DNA of 64,000 nt, taken from Lactifluus volemus (lineage: Eukaryota; Basidiomycota; Agaricomycetes; Russulales; Russulaceae). Made by a program: the position numbers and the translations under genes. Each line of letters starts with the position of its first letter. Positions within the stretch are counted from its first letter, which is position 1. The notes below the pieces were generated by a model, which was not told the DNA's origin, did no database searches, and was given only the letters and a program-made list of their open reading frames with translations. Positions 10,057 through 21,261 of this stretch are shown here, piece by piece. The stretch lies in the NCBI GenBank assembly GCA_022376515.1, contig WTXI01000108.1, forward strand, positions 1-64,000, in the 5' to 3' direction.

Positions 10057-13000
10057 TAGTGTTGTTCCAGCCCGGCTTGAGGCCGGCAGCTGGCCAAGGC
10101 TGGCCTCCCATGGGCCAAGCCAGGGCTGGCCAACTGAAGGGCTTGAGGGGTCCTGTGGCTCGGCTCCCCTCTCGGTTGAGCCGAAGCCAGCCGGTGTGGC
10201 CGGGGCTCTAATTAGTAAGCATTAGTAAGCAGGGCATGCGACGCCACAACTATCCAGTTCATGCATGTGTAGTTTCTCTGACCTGTAACCTCTCTTACCT
10301 CTTTTGTGGTCTTTCTTTACCTATTTTCTGGTCAACGATCTACTGTTCTATCCAAGTTTCTCAACTGCCCCTGGGCCATCGCCCCAACCATGTTTGACTT
10401 TCTCCGTCAGAACCGTCACCACTGGCATGCCGGTGAGTCCTCATTATGTTTCATGGGCTATTTTTCACCGGTACCTTCAAGGTTCTTGCACTTGCTCAGA
10501 AGGCAAGCCAGTGAGTCGTTCGATTCTTGTTTATATCTGACAACTCCTGACGTTTTCCCCATCCCCGTCCCCCGTCACCTTTCTAACGGTCTAACCCACC
10601 ACTCTACTTTGTGCCATCCAAATGTCAACCGTCTCTACCATCAAGTCTCTTGTCAAGGAGATCGGCGTCCTCTCCAACACCCTTTCTGACTCCGTGTTGA
10701 AGGTGTCGAAAGCTGACAAGATATGGTTGGTCATGAATTCAGAGGAGTGCGAGATCCCACACGAGACCTTTAATCGCCGATTTGATGCTTTGTTTGGGGA
10801 GGACTGTCGTGACTCGAATGGTCAATTACACTATGTGCGACAGGGTAAGTTCGGTATGGGTGTCATCGTATCGTATCTCCTCAAGGTCAACTGGGCGGTT
10901 GACTTTCCACTGGATCTAGTGGAGATCAAACTGCAACGTCTTATTATGGAACTCAAGCTCCTTCAGTGAGTACAACACTTGATATCTCATGGTGTCATGT
11001 TACTCATCAGTGGGCCATCGCTGTAGGCGGGATGATGTGCAACGTCCCGTTCACGTCATTCACCCTGCTGCAAAACTCACGGATGCAGCCAATTCGTCGG
11101 TGCCTGAACTTTCCTTTCAGCGTCAGGTCGTCGAAGAATACCGGTCGCGCCAGCCTCAAGATCCAGTCAACTCTACCGGGGAGTTGTCCCTTCCTGCAGT
11201 CTCAAACTCTCGTGGCAACCCTTGCCCAGGTGTTCCGTCGTCCGATACTCCAACTCTGCATGCAAAGCAGCCGACAAAGCGCAACATCGTTGTCACCGAC
11301 ATTGACAGCGACGTCGACATTGAATTGGACAATCTGCGGAAACCGTCGAAGCGACGTACGTTGAACGTTTTATTGTTGTATCTACCTGACTTACAGCCAT
11401 ATCTGTAGTAAAGAAGAAGCTCACGATGTCATCATCCTCCAGTTCGTTTGTGATTGGTACTGAGGTGTCGGATGACAGTGGGGAGGATACGACTGGGCCG
11501 ACTGGTAAGGCATCTTTTACTCTCCACCTTCGTTCCTCATATTTCCATGCCTCCAGGAACGCTCGGCAACCCGTTGACTGTCGATAATGATGGTCTACTT
11601 GCTGATGTGGACGTCCCAGCGGTAGACAGCAGTCCACCTGCCATGTGTGAAGATAAACGGCGGGATGTGGACCAATTTTTCCATCCCGCCATTTCTAAAG
11701 AAGTCAATGGGAAGGTGAAAAGATATTGTGTTTGCAAAATATGCCCGTGAGTAGCAGTTGACATCTATAACACATGCGATAACAAGGCCGCCTAGGAACA
11801 CGAAGACTATTGTTGATGAAGTCACAACTTTGCGGCGCCATCTTGATGCTCACCATTCGGTCTGTGACTGATTATCTTTGCGTTGCAATGACTTACTCTT
11901 GTTTCAGGGGAAGTATCACAATTGGGCAAAGGGTGCCAAGTTTATACAGTATCAAAATTACCAAGCAACGTCAGAAGGCGGAAGGCCGCCGCTGAGGAGG
12001 TCACGCGTACCCTTGATCGTGATCTTAAGGAGAGGCAGCCCCTTGAGCGTGTTGTTCCCTATTCAGCTCAAGCATTTCGTCGTCTTTCCATTGAGTGGCT
12101 TGTAGCTACAGACCAGGTGTGTTTTTCACATGCCGTCATGGTACCTACGTTACTTAGGTCTCGCGTAGCCGATCCAAAGCTTTCAACATCCTACGTTCAT
12201 AGCTATGCTTAACATGGCATCGCGCGCGACAAATGGTTTACATATCCCGGGTCGGAAGGCAACGCGGACTGAACTTATGAACACCTTTAGGAACCATCTG
12301 GTCAAACTGAAGGCGATATTTGCTGTAAGTTGTTGACCAAGTCGACAGAGATCATGATGTAACCCTCTGGATAATATAGGGGCCTACTGTGAAGGGCGAA
12401 GTAAGCTTCACTTGTGACGCTTGGCAAGCCAGCAACACCGATGCCTATTTCGCGGTGTCCGCCCACTGGATTGATGAGTCCACGCCTGCAAAGTGGGAAC
12501 TACGTAGCGCATTAATCGGCTTTGTGTAGCTCAACAGTGCACATAACGGCCGTCACCTTGCTCACGCGTTTTTCAAAGTCATCCGACGTGTGGGCCTTCT
12601 GCATAAGGTGAGTCACTGATCTGTTCTTATTCGTATTCGCTATCTCACGATGACCATAAAGGTTGGTCATGTAACTTGTGACAACGTGTCCAACAATCGG
12701 ACGATGATGAAGGAGCTGGCTGCCCAGCTGAAGATCGCTACGTCGAAGAAATACAATTGGCAAAAGAGAAAAATCAAGTAAGTGTATCGTATAATCGTGC
12801 GATTAAACCCTAATCGTAATCGTGTCTTAGCTGTCTCGCACACGTTATTAATCTGGCCACCCAAGCACTCATCTCGACATACAGCAAGTCACCACATTTT
12901 GATCCAAAGGAACCAGACGCTCATTTACCTCGGTATCGGGATGAAGTAGGACTAGTTCGTGCCATCGTAGTGAAGGTGCGTGTATTGTTGTGCTCAGTCG

Positions 13001-14887
13001 CGACCCTCACTTATCGTGTTTTAGGAATGTTCTTCTTCAAAGCGAAAAGATATGTGGAAGACCATTCAAATCAAGGCAAAGGTCGCAAAGCCTGTTCAAC
13101 TCGTCCTCGACATGAAGGTCCGATGGTCATCCACCTTTCTCATGCTTGATTGTGCTGAAAGGAACAAGGAGGTACGTAGCCACCATACTGTGTTCAAGAT
13201 ATACTCACAAAACATTTGACAGTATGTTGATGTCTTTGTTGACGACCTCCGTTGGGAAGAACAAGATCCTGTGAAACGCGACAAGATCCGTGAGCTCAAA
13301 CTCACCAGCGAGGAATGGTCCTGAGTCGGTCTCTTCCTTGGTCTTTTAAGTGTACGTTTTTCAGCTATGTCATTCCGAAAATAACTCTGAATGAAGCCTC
13401 AAATTCCAGCATGCCGATAATGCTCAGCACTTGTTCTCATACGAGAGCGTTCCAACCCTTCATCGTGCCATCCCTGCCCTGGAAGCTCTACATAGAGCGT
13501 GGTCCAGTTGTGCTACACGTCCAAAGTATTCTCCCTTCGTTTCTGCGCTCGACGCCGCGTGTGACAAGATCAACAAGTACTATGAGAAGACAACTGATTC
13601 CCCAGCATATATTATGTCCATGCGTAAGCAATCCACATCCGCACTCAATACACAACTAACGCGACAGCAGTCCTTGATCCACGGGAGAAGATGAAATACT
13701 TCAAAAAACACTGGCCCGCGGATCTTCAGGCTGAAGTTACAGCATGTTGCGAAGAAGTGGTAAGAGATTTTCCCAACCATATATATTAAGACACGCTAAT
13801 TGTATGCTTACAGTTTAAAGAGCGTTGGCAATCTTTGAATCACACCTCAACGTCACTGCCATCAACTCAGCCTACCAAGACCAAATACCGCACGCTCCTT
13901 CGAGAGGTTAGCGATGATGAAGACGCGGATATGGATGTAGGCCCAAATTACCCCAACGACCCTCAACGACCATGGCTGCGCGATTACCATGCATATATCG
14001 ATGCGGTGGAGCAAGTGCCCGAAGATTGGAGCGCAGTTTCATGGTGGGGGGTAAGCACCATCAAGTCGTCTCATATTTCAACTGATTCTTATGTGGTTTC
14101 TAGTATAACTCACAATGCTATCATCCTGCATGGGTCTCACTCGCGCGGGATTATCTTGCCGTCATGTCATCTTCAGTCTCGAGCGAACGCGCATTCTCTC
14201 AAGGAGGAATCACGGTATCGAAGCGCCGCAATCGTCTCAAGGGGGACATTGTGGAGGCTTTGCAGTGCATCAAGAGTGCGATTCGGCAAGACCTATTTCA
14301 GCAGCCGTTGCCTTTGTCGTCTGAAGGAAGTGAATGCGATGATGAAGAGGATGAAGCGGATGAGCCTAGAAAGGAGACGGGTGTGGACATTGTGGATGTG
14401 CCTGCATGGGATGATATCTTTGTTGATGATCTCAAAGATGATGATGCTATGGACTATTCTGACTAGTTGAACTGACTCTGCTGTACCTAAAACATTCGAA
14501 GGGCAAGCTCGATAATAAAGTCGTCATTGATTCATGAACGCGCAGGGTTGCCTGGTCGTGTGACTCATGCCAGATTTGAACTCGCATGGGTCTGTGTGAC
14601 CGCGCGAAATGTCCCGAAAGAGACATGTCTCAATTCTCAGTGTTGTAATAGTCTGTATGTACATTAAAAGGGCCAAAGAATTGTAGTGTGCTTTTCCCTT
14701 CAATCTGTGCCACTCCTCTTTCTCAAAAATCTCTTTGCCATACAAAAGCCCTGGCCCATAGCCGGGCCAAGCCAAAGCTGGCCCTCCCATTGGCTTTTGG
14801 CCAGGCCCGTGATTTTGTTGGGCCAGGGCCGCCTTGTGGCCGGCCAAAGCCAGGTCTTTTGGGCCAAGCCGGGCCAGAACAACACTA
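10057..14887 (+). mobile_element. hAT2 DNA transposon, complete with 8-bp TSD
   Basis: Begins TAGTGTTGTTCCAGCCCGG at 10057; the right end (to 14887) read on the minus strand begins TAGTGTTGTTCTGGCCCGG. Flanked by ATTATCAG at 10049-10056 and 14888-14895. Length 4831 bp. Subterminal regions (10070-10210 and 14750-14880) are rich in GGCC/GCCGG words. Removing it with one TSD copy makes copy 2 of the TTAAG element collinear with copy 1 in inverse orientation, an independent confirmation of the boundaries. Confidence 0.95.
10622..14466 (+). pseudogene. hAT transposase of hAT2
   Basis: Multi-exon gene. 10622-11400 encodes an N-terminal region beginning at ATG 10622 with at least two short introns (for example from 10844). 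11660-11880 holds a CxxC...HxxxHH zinc finger (CVCKIC ... RRHLDAHH). 12090-12330 includes the block around PIQSFQHPTF and MASRATNG after an intron from the GTGTGT donor near 12117 to the TAG before 12171. Catalytic region: FTCDAWQASNTDAYFAV (12409-12463), HVTCDNVSNN (12667-12700), CLAHVINLATQ (12830-12865). Dimerisation region at 14120-14330 (SSVSSERAFSQGG). An acidic tail follows and the stop is at 14464-14466. Nonsense codons at 12527-12529 (TAG where related proteins have Gln) and 13322-13324 (TGA in an EEW-S-x-V context) imply inactivity. Exon limits approximate. Confidence 0.82.
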
Positions 14888-15774
14888 ATTATCAGGTGTC
14901 ACTTAATTATCACTTAAAACCACTTAAAACAATTGGTTCACTGCTTACTAGTTATTGTGTTTGCTTACTTGTTACTTAAACATGTACAGTTACTTAAATT
15001 CACTTAAAGTCACTTAAAGTCGCTTAAATTCGCTTAATTATCACATGATTAGCTAAGCCTACTGAAGAATTTGTGAAGTCGCGAAGTTTTTGCCAAAGTC
15101 ACGAAATTTTTGCTAAGTCGTTCCGGTGCACTTGCATCTGTTGTTTACTCTTGTTTGCTCGATGTTGATTTTCGTTGCCGCATCATTTTCGTGCATCTTG
15201 TTGTCTGCACCTCCCTCTATCCCTCCCTCTGTCCCCCTCTGTCGCTGTCTCCATGTCAGGCCTCTCTGTCGCCACCACTGCTTGCTGTCTTGCCCCATCA
15301 ATTGTCTCAGCGTCCCTGCCCTCTTGCCACCACGATTACGACTGTTTTTCTTCCCCCCCCAATGCGCTGCCCCTCCGCCTCCGATCTTCCTCTGCCTCTG
15401 CCTCCGCTGCGTCCTCCGGTGCCTCCTGCGCTTGTGCCGCCTCCACCGCTTTCACCACCTCCACACGGCATCATGCTGCCTACGCCGACGCCTTCTGCAC
15501 CTCCTCCCTGGTATGTTGTCACGCTCCCTGCCCCAACCCAACGCACTCTGACATTTTTTTATTTTTATTTTTCGCCTCCGCCTCCGCCGCCGCCTCCTGC
15601 CCCACCTGCCCCACCTCCTGGGCCTCCTGGGCTACTTCCGTCTCCTCCGCCGCTGCTTCCGCGCCTCCTGCACTTCCCGCACCTCCCGCGTTTCCCGCGT
15701 TTCCTGCGTTTGGAGCGCCTCCCCCACCTCACGCGCCTCCCGCATTTGGAGCGCTTCCCGAGTTGCCATCTAGT

Positions 15775-16590
15775 CTTTTGGTGAAAAGCCTGACCCTGGA
15801 TTCCCTCTCAAATACATGGTGCGAGCCAATTTGTGTCACTCTATTCAAAAACTCACATCTCTCTTCTGGCAGTTTCACTGCCTCTCTTGTTAGTAAGTCA
15901 GGGAAGGTCCAGCAGAAAAGATCATGCAAAATCCTCGTAGCCTTTCAAGCACCTTGTCTCGGTAAATTTCGCGCGTTCTTGAAGATCACTTTTGTTGATA
16001 AATTGCGACCGGACGATCAAGACTTTGCTGTGACATGTGAGCTACATGGGCGTGCTATCCTCCCCGGCAACCAAACTAGCAATGGAGATACCTCCGAGAC
16101 GGTGACGGCTATCCGTCTTAGGCGTGTAGGGATGGGAATCACTGTCTCTCCTGAGTCCGTTCTCGAATTCTTAGTAGAACACCCGCAGTCCGACATACCA
16201 TTCGCAACGCAGATCAGGAAACTTGTCATCAACAAGTCTTCGCTACAACCGTTGGTCTCCTTCATGGTAGCTACGTTGCGCTCACGAGATTCAGTGGCTG
16301 GGTAAGTCCAAGTCTGTGGCTTTGGCTCTTATCATTTTCCCGAATGATAGCCTGTTTTCTGCAAAGTTCAAGGGTGATTCTATGCGTATCAAGCCTAACC
16401 GTGGACGGACCGTCACAGTGTCTTTCACACTGCAGCGAGATGGACTCTATGACGCAGTACTTGAGCTTACCTTCTATGACTGCAAACATGAGGTGGAATT
16501 CGTGATCGAACGGACACTGTGTGGGGTGGCCAGGTCATTGCTGTCAAACTACGATAACGAAGACCTTTCATCCGATGAAGAAGAGGTGTT
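15775..16590 (+). pseudogene. Captured fragment resembling the Ig-like N-terminal domains of SDE3/MOV10-type RNA helicases
   Basis: Two exons in one continuous frame: 15775-16301 and 16351-16590, separated by a 49-bp intron with GTAAGT and TAG ends; the phase across the splice is consistent. The first has a beta-rich segment around KFRAFLKITFVD and an ELHGRAILPG end; the second has MRIKPNRGRTVTVSF and LYDAVLELTFYD followed by VIERTLCGVA. Such repeated strands resemble the Ig-like N-terminal part of SDE3/MOV10-type helicases, but this rests on pattern recognition only. No helicase motifs are present. The fragment is bounded on both sides by the pyrimidine-rich arms of the TTAAG element, so it is read as captured host sequence. 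The retained intron argues for DNA-level rather than RNA-mediated capture. Confidence 0.45.
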
Positions 16591-17136
16591 TCTGCACCTC
16601 CCACGTTTTCCGCGTTTCCTCTGTTTGGAGTGCCTCCCCCACCTCATGCGCCTCCTGCGTTTGGAACGCCTCCCACGTTTCCCGTGTTTGGAGCGCCTCC
16701 CATACCTCCCACACCTCCTGCGTTTAGAGTGCCTCCTATGCCTCCACCACTGGATTGTATTTAGTCTATGCCTCTGCCTACAGCAAAATTTGAGTGGACA
16801 TTGAAGGTGTTTCTTCAAGCTGCTGTCAGCAAGCAGATTGTCGTTAGTCCTAGTTATTAATGTTGTAGTGTAATCTCAAATATATTTTGCTTAAAATATT
16901 CTTAAAAGTGCTTAAATCTCACTTAAACATGCTTGAAACTCACTCAAATGTTGAAATTGACCTGATTTTAAGTAAAAAAAAAAAAAGAAAATAAGTGAAA
17001 ATAAGCAATTTCCTGGAGGCCAACTTGTCTTAAAATGACTTAAAGTGCTTAAAGTACTTAAAGTACTTAGAAGTACTTAAAAAAACTTTTTAAGTGAGTT
17101 TAAGTAGAAATAAGCTGCTCGGACATTTTGCTGATG

Positions 17137-18097
17137 CACAACACTACTCACGCCCATCACTACACAACACTAGCACAATGAGTGAATTTTAGAGTTGTGG
17201 GGAAAGCTTGGGTGTTTGCAATAATGGACATATGACCTAAAATAGGATTAACATATATGGAGAATACCTTTTTTTTTAAAGTCTACGTTTATATTCCACA
17301 ACATGTGGCTATGATAAAGACGTAGTCCCCGGGGTGGGATAGTAAAGGTGGCCGAGGAAGTAAGGAGCATAGTGGTGTACTCAATGTTTTCATGGTTGTG
17401 TGGGTGGGTGGGGAAAGTGTATATGTTGGGGAAATAAAATCAGGCACAAGGAAGGGCTAGCAGCCGAGAATGGCATGCAGCGTGCACTGGGACCCTGAGA
17501 TGGGACTGCCAACGCCCATGGCTCCCTGAGGGCCCACCGGTGTGGACCACATCTGCTCCTTGTTGGGGGCGGGCGCCCACAGCCACCCATTACAATACCA
17601 TTCATCTTCTACAGATAGATCCCTTTTTACCTTAGTAGTTAGTTCACCCAAGCACATGGCAATGTCCCACCTCATGCACACTAAGATCAAGTGGCCATCT
17701 TGGCACTAAAATCCACTCAATTCATAGCACACACCCTAGACTACATAAATACCAAAATACGAGACTGGGGGACGTAAGACCCATTCCACATTCTTTTTCT
17801 TGTGTGTGACCTTGTTCCCCTCCGCTCATTCTGCTCCCGCGCACGTACTCATTTCGCCGCGTCTCCACCTTCATTTTCAACACCAGTATAGTAGGGTTTA
17901 CAAGTACACTAATTAGCATATTCTGGCACCTGCTCCAGCAGGGGGATCTGTCCCAGGTCCCAGACTTGCCTCGGGAGCATAACTGACTTACCTCTCCCCC
18001 CGTCTCACATTTCCATAAAAGGAAATTCTTACAAATCTTATGCACATACCATATTGAGTGTGAGAATAAATATCAAAGACCTCTTCGAAACTATGAC
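17137..18097. other. Repeat-derived intergenic region
   Basis: No gene seen. Two ACAACACTA words at 17139-17147 and 17161-17171 resemble hAT end motifs. A stretch from TGTTGGGG (17424) to about 18044 with a TATA-like ctacataaata (17751) could be an eroded solo LTR, but no TSD is visible. Positions 17990-18044 nearly match 32403-32458 (TTTCC(A/T)TAAAAGGAAA and TTACAAATCTTATGCA), showing that this end belongs to a dispersed repeat. Confidence 0.4.
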
Positions 18098-20897
18098 ATG
18101 GACTTTCAAAACTCAACAGATAAAAACTCCCCTGTTAAATACAACAAGCCTGGCTGCAAGAGGTTGGTGACCTCTCAGTTCAAGCGATGTGACCCATGTT
18201 GAAACCGTCAAACTGGCCTAGTCAGGCAGGCCCGACAACAACAAAAGGCCATGGACCAAGAAAGCACATTACGCACACCAAAAGGGAGAAAACGCGTGCG
18301 GGAGGAAAGCAACTCTGAGGAAAGGCCTACTCAACGAGCAAGGCCTGATAACTCTGGCCTAGTTGCAGAAAACCCACACACCACTTCCAATGACGATGAT
18401 GATGACAAAGAGGTGAGTTATTGTTTCATAAGAGTATCAGACAAACATACTGACCTGCCTCTCAGGTAGCCAAGAACTATATGAATGCAGAAGACCTGTT
18501 CCATGCTTTACGCACTCAATTCAAAGCCAGCGCGCTTGTTGACTTCCATGGCACCTACTCAATTGAAGAAGATGATGTCATAGAACCAAAAAAACGCACA
18601 CACATACTTGCTGAGGAACTCTGGAAGGTTACTGGTTACAGGTTTACGTGAGTTACTTTACTGAAGCATCATGAAAAGCCAACTTACCAATTTGAAAGTG
18701 TTCGTGACAACCGACCATTGAAAGGAGGCCATTGTACGCGGTTTTGGTGCAGCCAAGATGAGGCACATAAAAAACCACCAAAGCCATCAGAAAATCCAAA
18801 TGCAAAACATCGCGACTATGTTGGAATGAAACGGTACCCGTGTCAAAGTGCAATGTCAGTCAAGTACAAGGCAAACAACACTGGTGGCCACAATATCTTC
18901 ATCCAGCTTCGACATCATGTTAACCATCTCCTCTATTCTGATGTCCAAATGCCTCCTGAGGTACTCCAAATGATCCAAGAGCAAGCGGAGTGGTTGACAC
19001 CTGGTGCGATGGCCGTGAAAATCCAGTCAGTATATTCCCAAGTTACAACAATGCAGATACACAGGGCCTGGTGGGAGCAGAGCAAGACTTACTGGCGACG
19101 CAGTGATGACCAACTGTCCTCCGCTAGGATGCTTCTAGCCGAATATGGAGACAGCGTCGACATTTTTGAACCAGTTGGTGTCCCCGATGGTGTGGAGATG
19201 CTCGCATGGGGTATGAAGTGGATTATAGAGCCTTTGAAAGGGAAAATCGTTGAGATCGGAATGGATGCAACCTGTGAGCGGCATCTGTATTTTCATAAAT
19301 TAGTGCTAACCCACAACATAGATAACACAAACTTGAAACACCTTGAGCTCTACAGTATAATGGGCGAGTACGACAATGCCGGGTTCCCGATGACATACTC
19401 CCTCCTATCAACAGACACTGCAATTGATACAGGGAAGCAGAAGAAAGCAATCGCAGCTTGGTCACGATGCCTCCGTGACAAATATGGGGTTAATCCAGTC
19501 TTCGTCCACAGCGACAAGGACATGGGAGAGATCAGCGCTGTGCAAGAGGTGTGGGATGCAAAGATCAACCTCTGCTGGTGGCATCTCCGACGCGCTGTAA
19601 GGACTCGCCTTGCAAAAGCAAAGCTGTCGACATTGCCATACAATCTCGATCGTGTGATGGCGGAGTACAGTTTCATCCAGCCAGACTTCATCCCAGCTGG
19701 GACGAGAGTTGACATCAACGATTACGAAGGGGGGGCACCTGAAGATACCTTACCTCCTCTAATTGAGGACAAATCACCGCTGGCCGTAGGACAGGCTTCC
19801 GCAACACAACCACCAGCTCTAACACCTCCTGGACTACTTTTCACACAGCATCAACCTCAACCTTCATTGCTTGGGGACACAACAAACTTGCTTCGAATAA
19901 AACTACCACTCCTAAACATTGCTTCAGCCATTGGGCGCAGGATCCAGGGAGTGGGATTTAAGCTTTCAATCCCAGCGACACGTCTACCAACAATTGAGGA
20001 GCAGGACGAAATGGCAGAGGAGAATGGAGCCACGGACAGGGAAAGGGAGGCAAGTGTTACTGACGACGATGACGATAGAGAGCAAGACCAGCATACCTTT
20101 TGCCCTCCTCTCTATCGCGACCCGATCATCAACATGATGGAGCGGCATTATTGTGCCCATCCATCAATTCCCGGATTCTGCCCTCCAGACGCGAAACTGA
20201 TCAAAAAGTGGGCGGTTCAGCGCATGTACGACTTCTGCTTAAGGCACAAGCTACCTGAGGTGTGGGTTTACCTTTGGGAAAACTGGTACCGAGCAGGTCG
20301 CTGGGAGCTCTGGGCACGATGTGCTCACAAGCTCATACCAGTCTTGAAGACTACAATGATATTAGAAAGCCAGTAAGTTGAAGTTTTATGTCACAATTCT
20401 CGTCGGACTCATGATATTACCAGCTGGCGACGGATTAAGCATGACTTTCTCCACCACTTTCACATGCCGCGATGTGATTTGCTGGTTTGGATCCTCGTTA
20501 CGAAGCTAGTGCCAACTTATTACCGAAAGCTCGATCTCTTATTGAAAGAGAGTGCCCGTTATCGCAAACCGTCAAGCTGGCGCAAAGCGTTCAAGAAAAT
20601 CTGGCGAAAGCTAGAAAAAACACCAATTACAATACCCATGAATGACGCATACCAACCGAAAGTTAACAAATGGATATGCACCTGTCCGGCCTTTGCAGTC
20701 AGCCACTTTCTAGTCTGCAAGCACCTCATACATCGCGTACATCGCGTCCCTCCCCTCTTCTTCCTCGAAGCTGACTGTTTCCGTGAGCCACCCTTCTGGA
20801 GACACGAAAGCTTGAGGCCATTGGAAGAATACCACGATGAACCAGCAGCGGTCATCGCGGGGCTTGTTGAAGAAAGTCCCGATACTGGAGGTGAAGG
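18098..20897 (+). pseudogene. MULE-type transposase with SWIM zinc finger, 3' end cut by gypsy A1
   Basis: Exons 18098-18412, 18466-18647, 18699-20372 and 20424-20897 join in phase through introns of 53, 51 and 51 bp with GTGAGT/GTAAGT donors. Exon 1 begins with a small Cys cluster and has an in-frame TGA at 18200-18202, likely from CGA; translation could only restart at 18251. Exon 3 carries the MULE catalytic region: an IGMDAT block (first Asp), HSDKDMGEI (second Asp) and the family-typical C-x2-H in LCWWHLRRA. Exon 4 has a SWIM finger (WICTCPAF ... CKHL). MULE transposases excise and insert Mutator-like elements. The frame runs straight into the LTR at 20898, so the C terminus is lost, and the element's own TIRs were not identified. 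Confidence 0.8.
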
Positions 20898-21043
20898 TGT
20901 TACGGTTATGCGGGCCGCCCGGCCCATTTCTTACTGTTTTCCGTCTGATTTTCGACTTGTGTTGTGACCTAGGATCCCTTTCCTTGGCCAGCCCCTTCTG
21001 TTCCGCTTCTAGGGGCTGTGCGTTGCCGTTTTGGACGTGTATT

Positions 21044-21142
21044 TGACTCAGGGATCATGACTCAAATCTTGAGTCAGCGTTCTTGACTCAGATCTTGAGT
21101 CAGACGCACTGAGTCAGTTCTTGAGTCATCAGAACTGACTCA
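21044..21142 (+). promoter_or_regulatory. Array of eight TGASTCA (Gcn4/AP-1-type bZIP) sites upstream of the family A promoter
   Basis: Exact TGACTCA or TGAGTCA heptamers start at 21044, 21058, 21070, 21084, 21096, 21110, 21122 and 21136. The spacing alternates 14, 12, 14, 12, 14, 12, 14 bp. Two decayed units (TTAGTCA at 21148, TGACTTC at 21162) continue the same rhythm. The array ends about 60 bp above the TATA-like box and is repeated in the 3' LTR from 28587. TGASTCA is the established site of fungal Gcn4/Cpc1-type and AP-1-type bZIP factors; starvation or stress induction is an inference. Confidence 0.8.
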
Positions 21143-21218
21143 GGTCCTTAGTCAATAGTCTTGACTTCGCTACTGTACTGTGACCTTTGTAGGATAGTTG
21201 GCTGGCCCTCTGTACGCA

Positions 21219-21261
21219 TAAATAGAGCGCTGTAGATGAGCTAAAGCCCCAGCTTCAGCTT
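21219..21261 (+). promoter_or_regulatory. TATA-like box and presumed 5' end of family A RNA
   Basis: ATAAATA at 21219-21225 is followed 26 bp later by AGCTTCAGCTT (21251-21261). That 11-mer is the exact reverse complement of the sequence one base after the LTR (21835-21845), which places the RNA start near 21251 if the element self-primes like Tf1. Confidence 0.65.

Larger units (their letters stand above)
9754..17136 (+). mobile_element. TTAAG-rich TIR element, copy 2 (complete, split by hAT2)
   Basis: Ends CATCAGCAAAATGTCC at 9754 and its complement GGACATTTTGCTGATG ending at 17136; both extend inward with a matching AGCAGCTTA. Flanking dinucleotide CA on both sides. Net length without hAT2 and one TSD copy is about 2.54 kb. 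Order: TIR; cluster of CTTAA/TTAAG words; conserved block at 15100-15185 (GCTAAGTCGTTCC ... GATGTTGATTTTCG) shared with copies 1, 4 and 5; pyrimidine-rich arm (15200-15760); captured gene fragment (15775-16590); second pyrimidine-rich arm (16590-16760); A/T-rich segment; second TTAAG cluster (16880-17120); TIR. No transposase, so presumably non-autonomous. Confidence 0.8.

Noticed and set aside
12164..12213. Nonsense codon TAA in hAT2 at 12211
   Set aside because: The alternative frame (PIQSFQHPTF to MASRATNG), entered after an intron ending at the TAG before 12171, is the conserved one, so this TAA is out of frame.
15110..15784. 224-codon proline-rich frame in TTAAG copy 2
   Set aside because: Simple sequence; an overlapping frame continues into the captured fragment instead, and other copies do not conserve the peptide.
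17424..18044. Copia-like solo LTR (TGTTGGGG start, TATA-like box, ATGCA end)
   Set aside because: No 5-bp duplication could be found with any choice of end; kept only as a repeat-derived region.
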